NCBI RefSeq assembly: GCF_006539505.1
Contig: NZ_BJND01000046.1
Span: 1-64,000 of the forward strand
Origin: Streptomyces spinoverrucosus
GTDB lineage: Bacteria; Actinomycetota; Actinomycetes; Streptomycetales; Streptomycetaceae
Direction: 5' to 3'
Length of the DNA: 64,000 nt
Positions within the stretch are counted from its first letter, which is position 1, and every line of letters starts with the position of its first letter. Below, one piece after another: positions 25,694 through 34,269 of this stretch. The notes under the pieces were generated by a model that did no database searches, was not told the DNA's origin, and saw only the letters and a list, made by a program, of their open reading frames with translations. A program made the position numbers and the translations under genes.

Positions 25694-26828
25694 GCGCCGC
25701 CGCACGTCCCGCCGCTCCCGGCGTCCGCTCCGCGCGGCCCTGGCGCTGCTGCTCCTGCTGCTCATGGGCGTGGCGGGCTGCGGCTACGGGTCCCGGGCGC
25801 CGGGCGCGGCGGCCGTCCCGGCCGTCGGTACGGGTCCGCCGCTGTCGGCGGAGTCGGTCTCCGTCGGCTACTTCGCGGGCGTCACCCATGCCACCCCGCT
25901 GGCCGCCGTCCAGGAGGGCTACTTCACCCGCGAGCTGGGCGGCACCCGGCTGCGCACCCAGGTGTTCAACGGCGGCCCGTCGGCGCTGGAGGCGCTCAAC
26001 GCGGGCGCGGTGGACATCGCGTGGATGGGCCCGTCGCCCGCGATCAACGGCTTCCTGCGCTCCGGTGGCCGTGGCCTGAGGATCGTCTCGGGTGCCGCCT
26101 CGGGCGGGGTCGCGCTGGTCGTCGACGCGGACACCGAGGTGCGCGGCACGGACGTCCGGGGGCTGCGGATCGCGACGCCCGAGGCGGGCGGCACGCAGGA
26201 CGTGGCGCTGCTGCACTGGATCCGGCAGCAGGGCTGGCAGGTCGACCCGCGCACCGGACGCGGTGACGTGACGGTCGTACGGCAGTCCGTCAAGGAGATC
26301 CCGACCAGCTTCCGGCGCGGCGCGATCGACGGGGCGTGGGTGCCGGAGCCGGTGGCGGCGCAGCTCGTCGCGTCCGGTGGGCGGGTGCTGCTCGACGAGG
26401 CGGATCTGTGGGACGGCGGCGCGTTCGTCACCACGCTCGTGGTGGTCGACCCGTCGTTCCTGAAGGACCATCCGGACGTCGTCGAGGCCGTGCTGCGGGG
26501 GGCGGCGCGCACCAACGCGTGGCTGCAGAACCGGCCCGCCGAGGGACGGGCGGCCGTCAACCGGGCCATCGAGACGCTCACCGGCCGCCCACTGCCGGAC
26601 CGGGTGCTCGACGCGGCCTGGCCGCACGTCCGCCTCACCGCCGATCCGCTCGCCGCGACCCTCGCCGAGGAGGCCGAACGGGCCGAGCGGCTCGGGCTGC
26701 TCGGCGGCAGCCGCAACGCCCTGGACGGAATCCTCGATCTGCGCCCCCTCAACCGGGTCCTCGCCCAGCGGGGCGAGGAGGCCGTGGACGACGCGGGGCT
26801 CGGTGTCGTGGCCACCCCGACTCCCTGA
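25680..26828 (+). CDS. ABC substrate-binding lipoprotein, sulfonate/sulfate-ester type
   Basis: The 382-residue protein has an Arg-rich lipoprotein signal ending at a lipobox (LLMGVAGC, Cys about 37). It then shows the NMT1/SsuA-like fold: VGYFAGVTHATPL, GGPSALEALNAGAVDIAWMGPSPAINGF, GLRIATPEAGGTQDV. In standard Streptomyces sulfur-assimilation operons, cysN is followed by such a transporter set; this one keeps that order. It would capture sulfonates, sulfate esters or a related anion outside the membrane. The exact ligand is not certain. Confidence 0.88.
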   Translation: MPLPERRRTSRRSRRPLRAALALLLLLLMGVAGCGYGSRAPGAAAVPAVGTGPPLSAESVSVGYFAGVTHATPLAAVQEGYFTRELGGTRLRTQVFNGGPSALEALNAGAVDIAWMGPSPAINGFLRSGGRGLRIVSGAASGGVALVVDADTEVRGTDVRGLRIATPEAGGTQDVALLHWIRQQGWQVDPRTGRGDVTVVRQSVKEIPTSFRRGAIDGAWVPEPVAAQLVASGGRVLLDEADLWDGGAFVTTLVVVDPSFLKDHPDVVEAVLRGAARTNAWLQNRPAEGRAAVNRAIETLTGRPLPDRVLDAAWPHVRLTADPLAATLAEEAERAERLGLLGGSRNALDGILDLRPLNRVLAQRGEEAVDDAGLGVVATPTP

Positions 26829-26847
26829 ACCCAAAGGATTTGATCTC

Positions 26848-27636
26848 ATGTCAGAAACGGTGCTGCGGGTAGGCGCACCGGCCCGCCCCGTCCTAGTGGC
26901 CGAGGCGGAGCGTCCCGCCGTACGCCTCACCCATGTCTCCAAGTGGTTCGACACCGCCGGGCGCCGCCAGACGGTCCTCGACGACATCGGGCTGACCGTC
27001 GGCCGCGGCGAGTTCGTCTGTGTGCTGGGCGCCTCCGGCTGCGGCAAGTCCACGCTGCTCAACCTGGTCGCGGGCCTGGACCGGCCGTCCACGGGCGCCA
27101 TCGACGTGCCCGGCGGTCGGCGGCCGGCGCTGATGTTCCAGGACCACGCCCTGTTCCCCTGGCTCACCGCCGGGCGGAACGTGGAACTCGCCCTGCGGCT
27201 GCGCGGGGTGCCCCGGCGCGAGCGGCCCGAACGGGCGCGGCGGCTGCTCGACCTGGTCCGGCTGAAGGACGCGTACGGCAAGCGGATCCACGAGTTGTCC
27301 GGCGGGATGCGCCAGCGGGTCGCGCTGGCGCGCGCGCTCGCCCAGGACGCGGACGTGCTGCTGATGGACGAGCCGTTCGCCGCGCTGGACGCCATCACCC
27401 GCGATGTGCTGCACGAGGAACTCGCCCGGATCTGGGCCGAGAACAACCTCACCGTCCTGTTCGTCACCCACAACGTCCGTGAGGCGGTGCGGCTCGGGCA
27501 GCGGGTGGTGCTGCTGTCCTCCCGGCCGGGCCGGATCGCCCGCGAGTGGGCCGCCACCGGCACCCCGGAGGCCGCCCTGACGGCCCGGGTCACCGACGCG
27601 TTACGGGAGGAGATACGCCGCCATGGCCGCCGGTGA
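26848..27636 (+). CDS. ABC transporter ATPase (SsuB/TauB type)
   Basis: The 262-residue protein starts at ATG 26848, with AAAGGA upstream. Walker A GASGCGKSTLL, Q-loop FQDHALFPW, signature LSGGMRQR, Walker B VLLMDEP and switch His in VTHNV are all present. It powers the permease encoded next, whose start overlaps its end by 14 bases. Leu252 near the C-terminus is TTA (27601-27603), the third TTA codon in this gene block. Confidence 0.93.
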   Translation: MSETVLRVGAPARPVLVAEAERPAVRLTHVSKWFDTAGRRQTVLDDIGLTVGRGEFVCVLGASGCGKSTLLNLVAGLDRPSTGAIDVPGGRRPALMFQDHALFPWLTAGRNVELALRLRGVPRRERPERARRLLDLVRLKDAYGKRIHELSGGMRQRVALARALAQDADVLLMDEPFAALDAITRDVLHEELARIWAENNLTVLFVTHNVREAVRLGQRVVLLSSRPGRIAREWAATGTPEAALTARVTDALREEIRRHGRR

Positions 27637-28519
27637 GACGGTCGCGCCCCGCGAGGTGCGGGAGACGGCGGCCGTCGAGGCGGGCCTGGACGCGCTGGAC
27701 AGCGCACCCGCCGGGACCGCCCGGAGGCCCGTCGGACGGCTGCTGCGACAGCGGCTGCTGCCGCCCGTGGTGGCCGTCGTCCTGGTCCTGCTCGCCTGGC
27801 AGGCCGCGTACGAGGCCGAGCTCAAGCCGGACTATCTGCTGCCCTCGCCCGCCGACGTGGGGCGGGCGCTGTCGGACCAGTGGTACGAGGGGACGCTGTT
27901 CTCGACGGTGTGGACCAGCATGGAGCGCGGCGCGCTCGGTTTCGCCGCGGCCGTGCTCCTCGGGACCGCGCTGGGGCTGCTGCTCAGTGCGGTACGGCCA
28001 CTGCGGGTCGCCGTCGGGCCGGTGCTGTCCGGGTTGCAGTCGCTGCCGTCGGTGGCGTGGGTGCCGGCGGCGGTGGTGTGGTTCGGGCTGACCGACGCCA
28101 CGATCTACGCGGTGATCCTGCTCGGGGCCGTGCCGTCCGTCGCGAACGGGTTGCTGTCCGGGGTCGACCAGGTGCCGCCGCTGTATCTGCGGGCCGGTCG
28201 GGTACTGGGCGCCACCGGGGCCGCCCGGGTGCGGTACGTACTGCTGCCGGCCGCGCTGCCCGGCTATCTGACCGGCCTCAAACAGGGCTGGGCGTTCGCC
28301 TGGCGGTCCCTGATGGCGGCCGAACTGATCGCCAGCTCCCCGGAATTGGGGCTCGGCCTCGGCCAGCTGCTGGAGAACGCCCGCTCCTACCAGGACATGG
28401 CACTGGTGCTGGCCACCATCGGGGAGATCCTCGTCGTGGGCATCGCGGTGGACCTGCTGCTGTTCGCTCCACTGGAGCGGCGGGTGTTGCGGTCGCGGGG
28501 GCTGGCGGGGGCGCGGTGA
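27623..28519 (+). CDS. ABC transporter permease (SsuC/TauC type)
   Basis: The 298-residue membrane protein has an extended cytosolic N-terminus (about 45 residues) before about six helices. The coupling loop reads YLRAGRVLGATGAARVRYVLLP, as in nitrate/sulfonate/taurine importers, followed by GWAFAWRSLMAAELIAS. It completes the importer with the two preceding genes. Last clear gene of the PKS-to-transporter block. Confidence 0.93.
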   Translation: MAAGETVAPREVRETAAVEAGLDALDSAPAGTARRPVGRLLRQRLLPPVVAVVLVLLAWQAAYEAELKPDYLLPSPADVGRALSDQWYEGTLFSTVWTSMERGALGFAAAVLLGTALGLLLSAVRPLRVAVGPVLSGLQSLPSVAWVPAAVVWFGLTDATIYAVILLGAVPSVANGLLSGVDQVPPLYLRAGRVLGATGAARVRYVLLPAALPGYLTGLKQGWAFAWRSLMAAELIASSPELGLGLGQLLENARSYQDMALVLATIGEILVVGIAVDLLLFAPLERRVLRSRGLAGAR

Positions 28520-28531
28520 GGGGGTGGCGGA

Positions 28532-29851
28532 GTGGGTCAGGAAGGCGCCGGGGTGGGGCGTATCTGCTGTACTGGCTGGGTGAGTGTGTCGTCGTGGCTG
28601 TTGCGGCTGGCGCCCTCGGTGGCGGCGCCGGTGGCGGTGTGCTCGGACGAGACCCTGGCCGCGGCGCGCGGGCCGCTGGGGTCGGGGCCGGTCGGCTGGG
28701 GCGTCGAGGTCGCCCGGGACATGGCGGCGCACATCGTGCGGCACGTGCCCGAGCACGGCGGGCCCGGCGCGTATCCGCCGTTCCACCGGGCGGTGGAGGC
28801 GACGGTGCTGCAGGCGCTGCGCGGGCTGCTCACCGAACCGGAGCCGAAGGGCTCGCTGGTGGTGCCCGAGGCGATGGCGAGCAACGCCGAACTGGCCCGT
28901 CGTAACGTGCCGTTGGAGCGCGTGCTGCGCGGGGTGCGGCTCGGGCACGCGTATCTGCACGGGCGGCTGATGGAGGCGCTCGACAAGGAGCCGGACGACG
29001 TCCGGATCCAGGAGAGCCACCGGGTCAGCGAGCTGCTGTTCGTCTACGCCGATGTGCAGGCCAGCCGGCTCGCGGAGGAGTACGTCGCCGAACGGGACCG
29101 CTGGCGGCGCGGCCGGGAGGCGGCACGCCGCCGGATCGTGGACGACCTGCTGGCCGGGCGGGCGGTCGGCGGCGCGGTCGCGCTCCGCACGCTCGGCTAC
29201 GAACTGGCCCGCCATCACGTGGCGTTCATCGTCACGTCCGGTTCACCCGACACGTCCGTGGAGGAACTGCGGGCGCTGGCCGGGGAGCTGAGCCGGGCGG
29301 CCGGGGCGGAGAACCTGCTCAGCGTGGCGGCGGGCAGCGCCGAGCTGTGGGCGTGGGCGTGCTGGCCGACCGAGCCCCCGAGGGATGCGCTCGCCTGCCT
29401 GCCTCGGCTGGTCCCCGAGCGCCGTCCGCTTCTGGCCGCTCTGGGCCCGGTGGGGTACGGCGCGGAAGGCTTCCGGCGCAGTCACCGCGGGGCCCGCGAG
29501 GCGCGGCGCGTGGCCCACTTCGGCCACACCGGATGGCTGTGCGACTACGCCGAGGTGAGTACGGCGGCTCTGCTCACCGCCGATGTGGAGCACGCCCGGT
29601 GGTTTGCGGCGCGGGTGCTCGGGGGGCTGGGCGCCGACGATCCGCGGGTGCGGGAGCTGCGGGAGACGCTGCGGGTGTATCTGGCGGAGGGGCGCAGCCC
29701 GCAGGGGGCGGCCGAGCGGCTGTTCGTGGCGCGGAACACGGTGACGTATCGGGTGCGGCGGGCGGTGGAGCTGCTGGGGCGGCCGTTGGAGCAGGACGCG
29801 CTGGAGCTGCGGATGGCCTTGGAGATCGTGCGGTTGCTGGGGCCGGGGTAG
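28532..29851 (+). CDS. PucR/CdaR-type helix-turn-helix regulator
   Basis: This is about 439 residues from GTG 28532, 12 bases after the permease; a start slightly downstream (about 28580) is also possible. The C-terminal PucR helix-turn-helix is clear: LRVYLAEGRSPQGAAERLFV, then ARNTVTYRVRRAVELLGRPL. The N-terminal two thirds is a sensory region with LERVLRGVRLGHAYLHG. Position right behind the sulfonate importer suggests it may control the sulfated-polyketide block, but its own target is not shown by sequence. Confidence 0.85.
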   Translation: MGQEGAGVGRICCTGWVSVSSWLLRLAPSVAAPVAVCSDETLAAARGPLGSGPVGWGVEVARDMAAHIVRHVPEHGGPGAYPPFHRAVEATVLQALRGLLTEPEPKGSLVVPEAMASNAELARRNVPLERVLRGVRLGHAYLHGRLMEALDKEPDDVRIQESHRVSELLFVYADVQASRLAEEYVAERDRWRRGREAARRRIVDDLLAGRAVGGAVALRTLGYELARHHVAFIVTSGSPDTSVEELRALAGELSRAAGAENLLSVAAGSAELWAWACWPTEPPRDALACLPRLVPERRPLLAALGPVGYGAEGFRRSHRGAREARRVAHFGHTGWLCDYAEVSTAALLTADVEHARWFAARVLGGLGADDPRVRELRETLRVYLAEGRSPQGAAERLFVARNTVTYRVRRAVELLGRPLEQDALELRMALEIVRLLGPG

Positions 29852-30172
29852 GGAGCGACTCGCTGCAAGTGCCGGGCCATGTAGTCGATCGGGTGCGGCA
29901 GCGTCGTGGTTGATCGCGCCCACGCGGCGGAGCCGCATATCGATACAGCCCCGTGCCCCTTTTGGGGCGTTGCATGAGGCGCGTGTCCCAAAAGTGCGGC
30001 GGAGTTTGGGGCGCCGTACCAAAGCCCGGAGGGGCTTGCGGTCGTTGACTGCTTGACGAGGTCGAACTCCCGGGGCCCGGTGGGGCAACGGGAGAACAAC
30101 AGCACCCGACTTCGCATCCCCCAGTGCGTACCCGCAGCCCCGTACACCTCCTCAGCCTCCCCGGGATCCGCC
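29852..30172. repeat. intergenic region with dispersed GC-rich hairpin element
   Basis: No gene is supported in these 321 bases. GCGGC-GGA-GCCGC (29924-29936) and GCCCC-TTTT-GGGGC (29955-29968) are adjacent hairpins of the kind found in the Streptomyces dispersed repeat family seen at 14116. They could terminate the PucR transcript. The remaining bases up to the next start show no clear dyad or ribosome site. Confidence 0.65.
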
Positions 30173-31285
30173 ATGCCCAACTTCCCCGCGCCCACCCGCC
30201 GCACCCTCCTGCGTACCGCCGCCGTCGCCTCCGGTGTCGGTGCGGTCGCCGCGCTTCCCCTGCGCCCCACCCCGGCGGTCGCCGTACCGCACCAGGGCAC
30301 CCAGCTCGTGCTGCTCGGCACCAGCGGCGGGCCCGTCCCCATGCACGGGCGGGCCGGAATCTGTTCCGCGCTGGTCGTCCACGGGCGGGTGTATCTCGTG
30401 GACTGCGGGCCGGGCACGTTCGGCCGGTACGCGGAGGCCTGGCTGACGGCCGAGCAGCTCACGGCGGTGTTCGTCACGCATCTGCACTCGGACCACCTGT
30501 CGGACCTGTACCCGCTGCTGTGGTTGCGGTTCGGGGGTTTCCAGCCGCTGGGCGGGCCCGTGCACATCTATGGCCCCGGTTCCGCCGGTACGCTCCCCGC
30601 CGTCCACCCCGCCGGGCGCAGCGTCCGTACCGTGTGCCCGTCCGAACCCGCCCCCGGCACCAAGGACCTGATCGCCGGTCACCTCGCCGCGACCGCCTAC
30701 GACATCAACGTCCGGATGCGCAGCGAGGGCTGGCCGGACATCCGTGAGCTGATCGTGCCGCACGACATCCGGTTCCGCCCGCCCAAGGGCGCCGGGCCGC
30801 GGAAGCTGATGGCGCCGCCGATGGAGCCGTTCGAGGTGATGCGGGACGAGCGGGTGCGGGTCACGGCGGTGCTGGTGGAGCATCCGCCGGTCTACCCGTC
30901 CTTCGCGTACCGCTTCGACACCGCTGACGGGTCGGTCGTGTTCAGCGGCGACACCGCGCCGTGCGGAAACGTGGCCCGGCTGGCGCGCGGTGCGGACGTC
31001 CTGGTGCACGAGGTGATGGACCTGGACACCCTCGCCCTCGGCGGGCTGAAACCGGCCCAGCGGCGGCACATGGAGATCAGCCACACCGACGCCACCCGGC
31101 TCGGCCCACTCGCCGAACGCGCCGGCGTACCCACGCTGGTCCTGAGCCACCTGGTCCCCGGCGCCACCAACATCGTCCCGAACGCCACGTGGCACGCCAA
31201 GGCGAGCCGGGGCTACTCGGGGCGCGTGGTCGTCGGCCACGACCTGGCCCGCCTGCCGGTCGGCTCCGCCGCTCGACGGGATTAG
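30173..31285 (+). CDS. Tat-exported MBL-fold hydrolase
   Basis: This is 370 residues from ATG 30173, the start that places a twin-arginine signal (TRRTLLRTAAVASGVGAVAAL) at the N-terminus; the longer frame from 30053 lacks support. The metallo-beta-lactamase motif THLHSDHLSD, LVDCGPGTFGRY, later FSGDTAP and VLSHLVPG supply the two-metal site. The RNase Z-like subgroup includes exported arylsulfatases, so a sulfate-ester hydrolase working with the upstream block is an attractive possibility, but lactonase or phosphodiesterase activity is equally possible. It converges on the following PucR gene. Confidence 0.85.
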   Translation: MPNFPAPTRRTLLRTAAVASGVGAVAALPLRPTPAVAVPHQGTQLVLLGTSGGPVPMHGRAGICSALVVHGRVYLVDCGPGTFGRYAEAWLTAEQLTAVFVTHLHSDHLSDLYPLLWLRFGGFQPLGGPVHIYGPGSAGTLPAVHPAGRSVRTVCPSEPAPGTKDLIAGHLAATAYDINVRMRSEGWPDIRELIVPHDIRFRPPKGAGPRKLMAPPMEPFEVMRDERVRVTAVLVEHPPVYPSFAYRFDTADGSVVFSGDTAPCGNVARLARGADVLVHEVMDLDTLALGGLKPAQRRHMEISHTDATRLGPLAERAGVPTLVLSHLVPGATNIVPNATWHAKASRGYSGRVVVGHDLARLPVGSAARRD

Positions 31286-31348
31286 CGCATGTCGTTCGCG
31301 CGGCGGCCCGGGTTAACGCCTACTGGATCACGCCGCCACCCGCCGGGA

Positions 31349-32653
31349 TCAACGCCCACCGTTCGCGCCGCCCCGGCCGATCCCGCCGCCCCGGCCGATC
31401 TCCCCGCGCAGGCGCTGGGCGCGCAGGACCAGTTCCAGTTCGAAGCGGCGGTCGGGGTTGTCGATCTCGTCGCCCCACAGCTCCCGTATCTGGCGTAACC
31501 GGTACCGGACGGTCTGAGGATGCACACCGAGCCGCGCCGCCACCTCCGGCGCCCCGCCCCGCGTCTCCAGCCAGGCCAGCAGGGTCTCCGCGAGCCGCCG
31601 GGCGTGGGCGGGACCGCAGTGTGCGAGCGGGGCGAGGCAGCGCAGGGCCAGGTCGTCGAGGAGTTCCTCGGGCTGGAGCAGGACCAGCGCCTCGGTGTGC
31701 TCGGTGCAGAACAGCACCTCCCCGGCGGGCAGCAGCCGCCGCTCCATCAGGCGTACGGCGGCCTCGGCCCAGCGCAGCGACTTCGCGGCGTCGGCCAGCG
31801 GCACCGGCGGCCCGATCGCGCCCGCCCAGCCGCCGAGCGCCCGTTGCAGCAGCTCGCCCCGCCCGGCGGCGTCCGGCTCGGGCACGACCATGCGGGGCTG
31901 CTCGTACTCCAGGTCGAGCAGCACGCCCTGCCCGACCGCCGGCGCGACCGCCTCCCGCGCCGGGCGCAGCAGCACCCCGACGGCGACCTTCTCGGGCAGC
32001 TGCCAGCCGATCCGGGCGGCGCGTTCGGCGAGGGCGTCGGCGGGGTCGCCGCGGTGGCGTTCGGTGAGCAGCAGCTCCATGAGGCGGCGTTGCAGGCGCA
32101 GCCGTTCCCCGGCCTGGCGGGCCGCGGCCTCGGCGTAGCCGCGCACGGACTGGTCGACCAGGCCGTCGAGGTACTCGTAGCCCGCGTCGACCAGTTCGTA
32201 CATCGCGGGCGGCGGGATCTGCACGCGCTGGCCGATGTCGGCGAAACGGCGCCAGGCCAGTCGTACCCCCATCCGGTAGATGGCCTGGAGGGAGTCGAGG
32301 GTGCGGCCGTTGTAGCCCTCGCCGCGGCCGAAGTCCTGGAAGACGCCGGGCGGCACGGTGGGGCGGCCCGTCGAGTAGTCGGCGTGCTCCAGGTGCTGCA
32401 CGAACACCTCGATGGCACGCCGGATGCCGACCAGCGCCATCGGCTCGCCGTTCTCGTCCAGCACGAGCGGCAGCTGCGGGTACTCGCGGCGGATCTCGCG
32501 CAGGATCTCCTCGGCCAGCTCGGGCGCCTCGGCCATGGCGATCGCCGCGAACCGGCGCACCTGGAGCCGGGGCACGTCGTGCCAGGCGGAACGGGGCGTA
32601 CCGGCCGTGCCGGTGCGGGCGGCCGGAGTGACGGTTGCCGGGCGAGCCGTCAC
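31349..32653 (-). CDS. PucR-family transcriptional regulator
   Basis: The 434-residue protein has a C-terminal helix-turn-helix (LLAWLETRGGAPEVAARLGV, then HPQTVRYRLRQIRELWG) typical of PucR proteins. A helical N-terminal sensory part (RRAIEVFVQHLEH; YRMGVRLAWRRFADIGQRV) precedes it. It is distinct from the PucR protein at 28532. Its GTG lies three bases after a 50-residue membrane-peptide gene, so the two are probably translationally coupled. Target unknown. Confidence 0.88.
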   Translation of the reverse strand: MTARPATVTPAARTGTAGTPRSAWHDVPRLQVRRFAAIAMAEAPELAEEILREIRREYPQLPLVLDENGEPMALVGIRRAIEVFVQHLEHADYSTGRPTVPPGVFQDFGRGEGYNGRTLDSLQAIYRMGVRLAWRRFADIGQRVQIPPPAMYELVDAGYEYLDGLVDQSVRGYAEAAARQAGERLRLQRRLMELLLTERHRGDPADALAERAARIGWQLPEKVAVGVLLRPAREAVAPAVGQGVLLDLEYEQPRMVVPEPDAAGRGELLQRALGGWAGAIGPPVPLADAAKSLRWAEAAVRLMERRLLPAGEVLFCTEHTEALVLLQPEELLDDLALRCLAPLAHCGPAHARRLAETLLAWLETRGGAPEVAARLGVHPQTVRYRLRQIRELWGDEIDNPDRRFELELVLRAQRLRGEIGRGGGIGRGGANGGR

Positions 32654-32656
32654 CGG

Positions 32657-32809
32657 TCAGTCCCCCTGACCCGCTTGTTCGTACGTGATCAGTGGGCTGT
32701 TTGGCTGCTCGGGGGTGGCTTCGAGCAGTGCGACGATGCCGAGCGCGGCGCCCACGGCGAGGGCGGCCGCGACCACGACGGTCACGGTGGCGGCGATCAG
32801 TCTGGACAT
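32657..32809 (-). CDS. small DUF2613-like membrane peptide
   Basis: This 50-residue protein begins MSRLIAATVTVVVAAALAVG and ends ITYEQAGQGD. It has one N-terminal hydrophobic helix (about 5-30) and a short polar outer tail, like the DUF2613 small actinobacterial proteins. AGAGAGG lies about ten bases before the ATG. It ends three bases before the PucR GTG. Function is unknown; coupling to a regulator is noteworthy for so small a gene. Confidence 0.7.
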   Translation of the reverse strand: MSRLIAATVTVVVAAALAVGAALGIVALLEATPEQPNSPLITYEQAGQGD

Positions 32810-33117
32810 GCAGGGTCAGCCTCTCTGGTCCAGAGTCCGGAGGTCGTCCCCACCCCGGCATGCCCGCCCTGCCCGTCGGCCCAGTGTCGGTGGGTGTGCG
32901 AGTGCCGTCAAGGGCCGGAATCGGACCGACGCTCACGTTGTGACGTGACGTCAGGTACAACAAGCGCCGAAATTGTCATGCCGGTGAGTAGCCGTGACGA
33001 ACGCCTGGGCGAAAACTGTCCAACCCCACCCCGAGCACAGCCTGTCCACAGCCCCGGCTCAAGAGGTACCCCTTCCCCCACATCGAGTACCGCACCCCGA
33101 GACGAGTTGGAGCACCC
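32810..33117. other. divergent intergenic region
   Basis: These 308 bases separate the small membrane-peptide gene and the glycosyltransferase operon. A perfect TGACGTCA palindrome (32946-32953), nested within GTTGT...ACAAC (32937-32961), is the only clear dyad and could control either side. No coding region is supported. Confidence 0.5.
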
Positions 33118-34269
33118 ATGCCCCAGCACGTGCCGCCGCCGCTGCGCACCGCGCTCCCCCGGCCGCAGCAGCACCCCTCGGCGCTTCCCCCAACCCCGCG
33201 CCGAATCGTTTTCCTCGCCCACCGGGACCTCGGCAACCCGGCCGCCGGCGGCTCCGAGCTGCTCGTCGACCGGCTGGCCGAGGGCCTGACCCGCCTCGGC
33301 CACCAGGTCACCCTGCTGTGCGGCGGCCCCGCGGCCTTCCGCGACTACCGGGTCGTCTCGGCGGGCGGCCCCTACGGCCACTATCTGCGCGCCCGCTCCG
33401 CCTTCGCCCGCCAGATCGGCGACTGCGATCTGCTGGTCGAGGTGTGCAACGGCATGCCCTACCTCGCCCCCCTGTGGCATCGCGGCCCCACCCTCTGCCT
33501 GGTCAACCACGTCCACTCCGACCTGTGGCGGATGCGGTTCGGCGGGCCGCTCGCGCCCGCCGCCCGGATCGGCCGAAGACTCGAACACTGGGCGCTGACC
33601 GGGGCGCAGTCCCGCAGCCTGCTGGTCGCCGTCTCCCCGTCCACCGCGCATGCGCTGCGCGCGCTCGGCGTCGAACGTGAGCGCATCCGGGTCGTCCACA
33701 ACGGCGTCGAGGAACCCGGGCCGCGCGCCGACCGCTCGGCCGAGCCGTTGTTCGTGGCGGTCGGTCGGCTTGTCGAGTACAAGCGGATCGATCTGCTGCT
33801 GCGGTTGTGGGAGCGGGTGCGGCCGGTTACCGGTGGGCGGCTGGTGATCGTGGGGGACGGGCCGGAAAGGGAACGGCTGCGCGGGCTCGCGGGGCCGGAC
33901 GTGGAGTTCACCGGGCATGTCTCCGAGGCCGAGAAGCACCGTCTGTTGTGTGCGGCGTGGCTGTTGCTGCATCCGTCGGCGGTGGAGGGGTGGGGACTGG
34001 TGGTGACTGAGGCTGCCGCCCGTGAGACGCCGACCATTGCTTTTGATGTGCCTGGGCTGCGGGATTCCGTCGTGGACGGGGAGACCGGTGTGCTCGCGCA
34101 CGGTGAGTCTTCATTTGCTGCCGCCTGGTGCACGTTGGCCCTGTCGGGACTTCGCCGGGAGTTGATGGGCAAGGCTGCGCGGGATCGGGCGGCGCAGTAT
34201 CGGTGGGACCGGACCGTGAGGCAGTTCCGTGCGGTTGCCTCCGAGGCGGTGAGGGGCTGGGTGCCGTGA
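33118..34269 (+). CDS. GT4-family glycosyltransferase
   Basis: The 383-residue GT-B enzyme has an N-terminal domain starting at RRIVFLAHRDLGNPAAGGSE (acceptor side), the middle hinge VVHNGVEEPG, then the donor domain with FVAVGRLVEYKRIDLLL, LVIVGDGPERERL and the GT4 E-x7-E motif in EGWGLVVTEAAA. It transfers a sugar from a nucleotide donor with retention. It is the first gene of a long operon in which nearly every junction overlaps by four bases. The product is probably a surface glycan, judging by the AftD-like gene two positions on. Confidence 0.92.
   Translation: MPQHVPPPLRTALPRPQQHPSALPPTPRRIVFLAHRDLGNPAAGGSELLVDRLAEGLTRLGHQVTLLCGGPAAFRDYRVVSAGGPYGHYLRARSAFARQIGDCDLLVEVCNGMPYLAPLWHRGPTLCLVNHVHSDLWRMRFGGPLAPAARIGRRLEHWALTGAQSRSLLVAVSPSTAHALRALGVERERIRVVHNGVEEPGPRADRSAEPLFVAVGRLVEYKRIDLLLRLWERVRPVTGGRLVIVGDGPERERLRGLAGPDVEFTGHVSEAEKHRLLCAAWLLLHPSAVEGWGLVVTEAAARETPTIAFDVPGLRDSVVDGETGVLAHGESSFAAAWCTLALSGLRRELMGKAARDRAAQYRWDRTVRQFRAVASEAVRGWVP

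Noticed and set aside
22820..28519. Ordinary sulfate-assimilation operon
   Set aside because: Gene order matches the usual one from cysC on, but cysH and sulfite reductase genes are replaced by PKS and sulfotransferase genes with TTA codons; kept as the alternative explanation.
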